Below, piece after piece: positions 60,089 to 64,000 of a stretch of DNA of 64,000 bases. The position numbers and the translations under genes are program-made. Source of the DNA: Sambucus nigra (taxonomy: Eukaryota > Streptophyta > Magnoliopsida > Dipsacales > Adoxaceae); NCBI GenBank assembly GCA_949130495.1, contig OX422213.1:538703467-538767466 (forward strand), read 5' to 3'. A model generated the notes under the pieces. It made no database searches. It was not told the origin of the DNA and saw nothing but the letters and a program-made list of their open reading frames with translations. Position 1 is the first letter of the stretch. Every line of letters starts with the position of its first letter.

Positions 60089-61726
60089 TGTAAGGACACA
60101 AATTTCCAATTGAGTCCATATATAGTTTTGGCTCAATTCCGGACAAAAACATTTATTCATAGGATAGTATGTTATTGTAATACTCTCAAGCCTATGAAGT
60201 TTGTGTTGAAGACGTAGCGGCAAAGAGTATAAAGCTTCATCAAATGTGCCGGTTTGCATGCCTCGTTTCTACGTCATCAACTATGGTTCCATGCTCCCAA
60301 GGTATAATGCAATTATATTTATATAGGAGCTTGGAACAAAGTTTATTGGGTGTTAGGTTTTATAAAAACTGCGTTTTTGTTTTAAGAAAGAAATTATATA
60401 AAACTTTAAAATAAGTTCATAAAGTATTCTGGGCCAAAATCGAATTTTTCAATCTTTCTGGCCGTTTGTTAGATATGTCGTTCGAACGAGTTTTTTCGTT
60501 CGAACCAGATGTCGTTCGAATGAACCTGCCAATGAGTTCCCACTAAGGCACACTGGTCCGTCGTTAGAAATGTCGTTCGAACGAGAGTTCTAACGAGATT
60601 TCCAACGAGCTTCTAACGAGTCCATTCTGGAGCGTCGTTAGAAGTCTCGTTCGAACGAGAGTTCGTTCGAACGAAATGTCGTTCGAACGAACTGCTAGGC
60701 GGGAACAATTTTTAGGCAGTTTTTAACCCACTTTTCCACTTGTTTCTTAACTGATTTTTTCAGACTTTATGAAGGACGGGAATCACATTTTCCAAACCAA
60801 CATTTCCATAACTTTTCCATTCTAGTTTATCTCTTAGAGAGAGTTTGAGAGCAAATATGGTTTAGGAAAATTTTCATGTTTTGAGTGAGATTTTTAGAGA
60901 AATATTTTCATCACTCTAGTGTTTACACCCAATTGAGTTTATTCCAAGTTCACATATACATATGAATTGCTTGGAGTTTGGCACCGGTTTATCTCTACCG
61001 AATTTCAAATTGAAGAGAAGTTTTGGTTTGCTTCTACATCCATCAAAGAAGAAGACTTTTTGTTGCGATTTTACCCACTTGGAGAAAGTCTCCTTGCTCA
61101 GGGGACGGTGACCATAGAAAGCCCCATCGGTGGATTTCGAGACCGCGGTGGAGTTCCGAGGTTGTCCGCTAAGAAGAGGTGTTTACAAGAAGAAGCGTCG
61201 AGGCTTTAGAGGGATCGAGTCAGTCGTTGTAAGTCTATCTGTCTTGTAATTGTAATTCCATATCTAGTGGACTTGTGGCTAGGGCCGTCCGAGGTTTTTT
61301 TTCCGTCTTGGGTTTTTCCTCGTACATCGCGGCGTAGTGTGATATTGTTTATTTTATCTTGCTTCATAATTTAGAACGCATTCTTAGAATAAATTCAAGA
61401 TAAAATTCGGTTTAAATTATCACACTCAATTTAATTTGGACTTAAATTGAATATTGGGTAAAGATTATTTAATTCAAGTCAGTTGCTAAAATTTGGTTTC
61501 GCCTAATTTGCTAATATTGATAAATATGACTTAGGCAAATTCTAGGACTTGGATTTATTAATCGGTTTAAGTGAATATATTAATTAATTAATTTAACTTC
61601 ACTTTGTGTAATTTTAATTTGTTTATGAAATTAAAATTTGTTGGTATTAAAGTTGAACCATCACCTTTACGCTCCCGCATCGTGTTTGTTGTTTTACACA
61701 TAAAAAGGAAATTACGTGCGTTTTCA
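60089..61726 (+). repeat. Family C 5' LTR (about 1638 bp)
   Basis: Starts TGTAAGGACA (shared with the family A LTR) and ends GCGTTTTCA just before the PBS. No purine tract precedes it, so it is a 5' LTR. It holds the palindrome cluster at 60478-60690. The start is set by analogy with family A, since the second LTR copy in this window is incomplete. Confidence 0.65.
60478..60690. promoter_or_regulatory. Cluster of 12-bp palindromes TCGTTCGAACGA
   Basis: Perfect copies at 60478-60489, 60573-60584, 60647-60658, 60663-60674 and 60679-60690. Near-perfect copies lie at 60496-60507 and 60512-60523. Half-site variants TCGTTAGAA/TTCTAACGA occur near 60561, 60589, 60611 and 60634. Each perfect copy has three CpG sites. 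The U3-like location suggests binding sites for a dimeric factor; this is inference. Confidence 0.7.
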
Positions 61727-61729
61727 AAT

Positions 61730-61742
61730 TGGTATCAGAGCC
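61730..61742 (+). other. Primer-binding site of family C
   Basis: TGGTATCAGAGCC, tRNA-Met type, 3 bp after the LTR end. Confidence 0.85.
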
Positions 61743-61792
61743 AAAGCGATAAATTATTTCGTTAACGATCTTTTTAATAATTTTTGGCTAAA

Positions 61793-63742
61793 ATGGATTT
61801 TTCCCCTTTTTCAAAATTTCCTATTTTCGATGGTTCAAACTATGCGTATTGGAAAGTGCGTATGAGATCGGCACTAAAATCTATCGACGAACGTGTTTGG
61901 ATGTCTGTTGTTAACGGGTGGTCCCCACCAACTTATTTAGTTGAAAATGAACGTGTTATCAAACCCGCCAATAGATGGACTGAAAATGAGTTTAAACTTG
62001 CTAATTTCAATTCCCGTTGTTTAAATGCCTTATTTAGCGCGGTCACACCGGATGAATTCCGTCGTATTATGACAAGTGAAGCCGCTAAAGAAGCTTGGGA
62101 TATTTTACAATTAACTCATGAAGGAACTAGTGTCGTTAAAGCTTCAAAACTCCAAAACCTCACCACTCAATTTGAAACTATCAAAATGAATGAAAAAGAA
62201 ACTTTTGATGAATTTTATGCTAGACTTTCTGATATTGTTAATTCATCTTTTAACTTGGGAGAGAAAATACCCGACGACCGAGTTGTAAAGAAAATTTTAA
62301 GGTCCCTACCCGATAGATTTATTCCAAAGGTGACCGTTTTAAATTCTTTACCAACTTTAGCCTCTACGAAATTAGAAGAGCTTGTAGGTGATTTACAAAC
62401 CTATGAACTAGATATGTTTCCCTCTAAAACTGAAAAGAAAATCGAAAAGGGTGTTGCTTTAAGAGCCCGAAAAGAGGTCAAACAAGTAGTAGAGAGCGAG
62501 AGTGATAGTGACTCGGAAGACATGGCTTTATTTGCACGTAAATTTAGAAACTTTCTTAAATTTAACAAAGATAAATTTAAAAATGATTTTAAGAAATTTG
62601 ATACTTCTAAATATGATAAAAGCGAGAAGATTTCTAAAGTCGAGAAGATCCCTAAACCTAGCAATGACAATTTAGATAGGGACGAGTCTGATAAGTGTTT
62701 TGGTTGAGAAGGTTATGGGCATAGGGCGTTTGAGTGCCCCACTAAACTAAGGAAAGAGGGTAAGCGACCCGTTTCATATAATGCGACCCTTAGTGATAGT
62801 GATAAGGAAGAGAATCCCGAATCCCCCACTAAGAAAAATTTTGTGGCTTTTATGGCTAGTCATGTGAGTGACAGTGAGAACTCATCGATTGATGAAACAA
62901 TAGCACATGCCACTTCCAAGGTCATTGTACATGATTCTCTTGTTTTTGATGATAGTGAGAGTGAAGAAGAAAGAGAGAGTGAAAATGAAGAAGAGGTTAA
63001 TGAGAGTGAAGTTCAAAATGCTTTTCAAGAACTTTATAAAGAATCTATTAAATTGAAAAGAGCTAATTTGAAGTTAGAAGCTAGTTTAAGAGAAAATGTC
63101 AAGGTCATTGATGAAAATGTTTTAATAGAAGACCTTAGGACACATGTGAGGACTCTTCAAGAGAAGCTTGAATATGTAGAAGGCGAAAGAGATAGCCTTA
63201 GGGGTTTAATGGAATCCTTGAAAAAAGAGCTTCTTGCTTTTGAAGAGCGAAATGTTTTACTAGAATCTAACATTGTAGAATTGAAAAATAAATTAAAAGA
63301 TTCTAGTAATGTCAAATTTGATTTGGAGTGTCATTCGGAAAAATTAGATCAAATGTTAGGAACGGTCCAAATTAAAAATGACACTTGTGGTTTAGGCTTC
63401 AATACTTGTAATGAATTTACTCATAATGCCCAAACCAATGTTTTATGAGAATCTTCTAGGAATACATTTAAAGATCACTCTTTAAGTAAATCTTTTCGAC
63501 ATGTTCTCACATGTACACATTGTGGTCGACAAGGTCATCTTAGGAAATTTTGTTTTGATCTTAAACGAATTCCTAGAAAATCCCATAGTAAAGTAACCAC
63601 GGTAGTTAAAGTTCCTACACCCCAAGATAGTCATTCTTCATTAATTTGGGTTAGGAAATCTGACTTGGTTGCTTTGCAAAATAGTTTTTTTGATTCTCAT
63701 TTACTTTCACATGATTCCTCCCTTGCTAAATCTAAAGGATGA
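61793..63742 (+). pseudogene. Family C gag, one continuous frame with two TGA codons
   Basis: ATG at 61793; the same frame runs to TGA at 63740-63742, 649 codons before the stop, broken only by TGA at 62705-62707 and 63446-63448. The N-terminal UBN2-type capsid domain begins FPIFDGSNYAYWKVRM (residues about 9-24) and includes EAWDILQLTHEG and the LRSLPDRF block. The first knuckle is CFG-stop-EGYGHRAFEC: the stop sits exactly at the second cysteine. Then come an acidic SDSEDM/EEERESENEEE region, a long coiled coil (about 400-530), and a second knuckle CTHCGRQGHLRKFC near 63511. The end resembles A2 (IWVRKSDL). The start was chosen as the first ATG before the conserved domain. Confidence 0.85.
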
Positions 63743-63752
63743 ATGTGTTAGT

Positions 63753-64000
63753 AGTTTTTAACCCACTTTCCCACTTGTTTCTTAACTGATTTTTTCAGAC
63801 TTTATGAAGGACGGGAATCGCATTTTCCAAACCAACATTTCCATAACTTTTCCATTCTAGTTTATCTCTTAGAGAGAGTTTGAGAGCAAATATGGTTTAG
63901 GAAAATGTTCATGTTTTGAGTGAGATTTTTAGAGAAATATTTTCATCACTCTAGTGTTTACACCCAATTGAGTTTATTCCAAGTTCACATATACATATCA
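63753..64000 (+). repeat. Second, partial copy of the family C LTR
   Basis: About 246 bp almost identical to 60718-60963, beginning 11 bp after the gag stop. The left half of the LTR, the purine tract and the usual 3' non-coding region are absent, so this is a deletion or recombination junction. It continues beyond the window. Confidence 0.85.

Larger units (their letters stand above)
60089..64000 (+). mobile_element. Family C: Gag-only copia-related LTR element (partial)
   Basis: 5' LTR 60089-61726, PBS 61730-61742, gag 61793-63742, then a second partial LTR segment from 63753 to the window edge. No pol is present between gag and that LTR segment. Gag, the LTR start TGTAAGGACA and the palindromic LTR motif link it to family A. 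The element runs off the right edge. Confidence 0.8.

Overview
This window looks like gene-poor, AT-rich repeat DNA from a flowering-plant nuclear genome. The evidence is plant-type L1 LINE, Ty3/gypsy chromovirus, SIRE-like Ty1/copia and Ogre/Tat-like sequences, tRNA-Met-type primer sites (TGGTATCAGAGC) in every LTR family, and large microsatellites. I recognise no intact host gene, tRNA or rRNA. Almost every long reading frame belongs to a transposable element and is broken by stops or frameshifts. The species cannot be named from this sequence.

Layout. 1-5803: a tandem array in minus orientation of a non-coding LTR element. Three complete ~1.39-kb LTRs and one partial LTR alternate with internal segments of exactly 243 bp that carry only a primer site and a polypurine tract. 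5804-20297: a 5'-truncated plant L1 LINE (ORF1, endonuclease, RT, RNase H, poly-A), split by a complete 9.1-kb chromovirus-type gypsy element (9336-18482, target duplication TCTCC). 20298-27775 plus 37502-37650: family A, a copia-derived element that codes only for Gag. It is arranged as internal-LTR-internal-LTR, again sharing an LTR. Its last LTR is split by a complete SIRE-like copia element (27776-37496, target duplication GCGGG).

37650-49480: strongly decayed DNA. It holds a minus-strand plant-mobile-domain-like pseudogene, a plus-strand Ogre/Tat-like LTR/leader at 43.5-44.65 kb, and a faint coding-like stretch at 46 kb. 49.5-56.45 kb: a decayed minus-strand gypsy element (LTR plus integrase remnants). 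A non-autonomous Helitron and very long TA microsatellites sit in its LTR. 56.5-59.4 kb: an Ogre/Tat-like LTR/leader in minus orientation with two tandem-repeat arrays in its upstream region. 60089-64000: family C, another Gag-only copia relative. Its LTR carries a cluster of perfect 12-bp palindromes (TCGTTCGAACGA), and its gag frame is continuous apart from two TGA codons.

How the parts relate. The region records layered insertion: gypsy into LINE, LINE into family A gag, copia into a family A LTR, Helitron into a gypsy LTR. Tandem elements that share LTRs occur twice in unrelated families, which points to repeated unequal recombination. Families A and C keep Gag, primer site, polypurine tract and promoter-like LTRs but have no pol. 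They are best read as non-autonomous elements that would rely on a SIRE-like copia element such as the one inserted here. The most unusual signals are the palindrome clusters just upstream of LTR TATA boxes, the Gag-only families (one with an 8-residue repeat block) and the large-LTR/tiny-internal tandem array.
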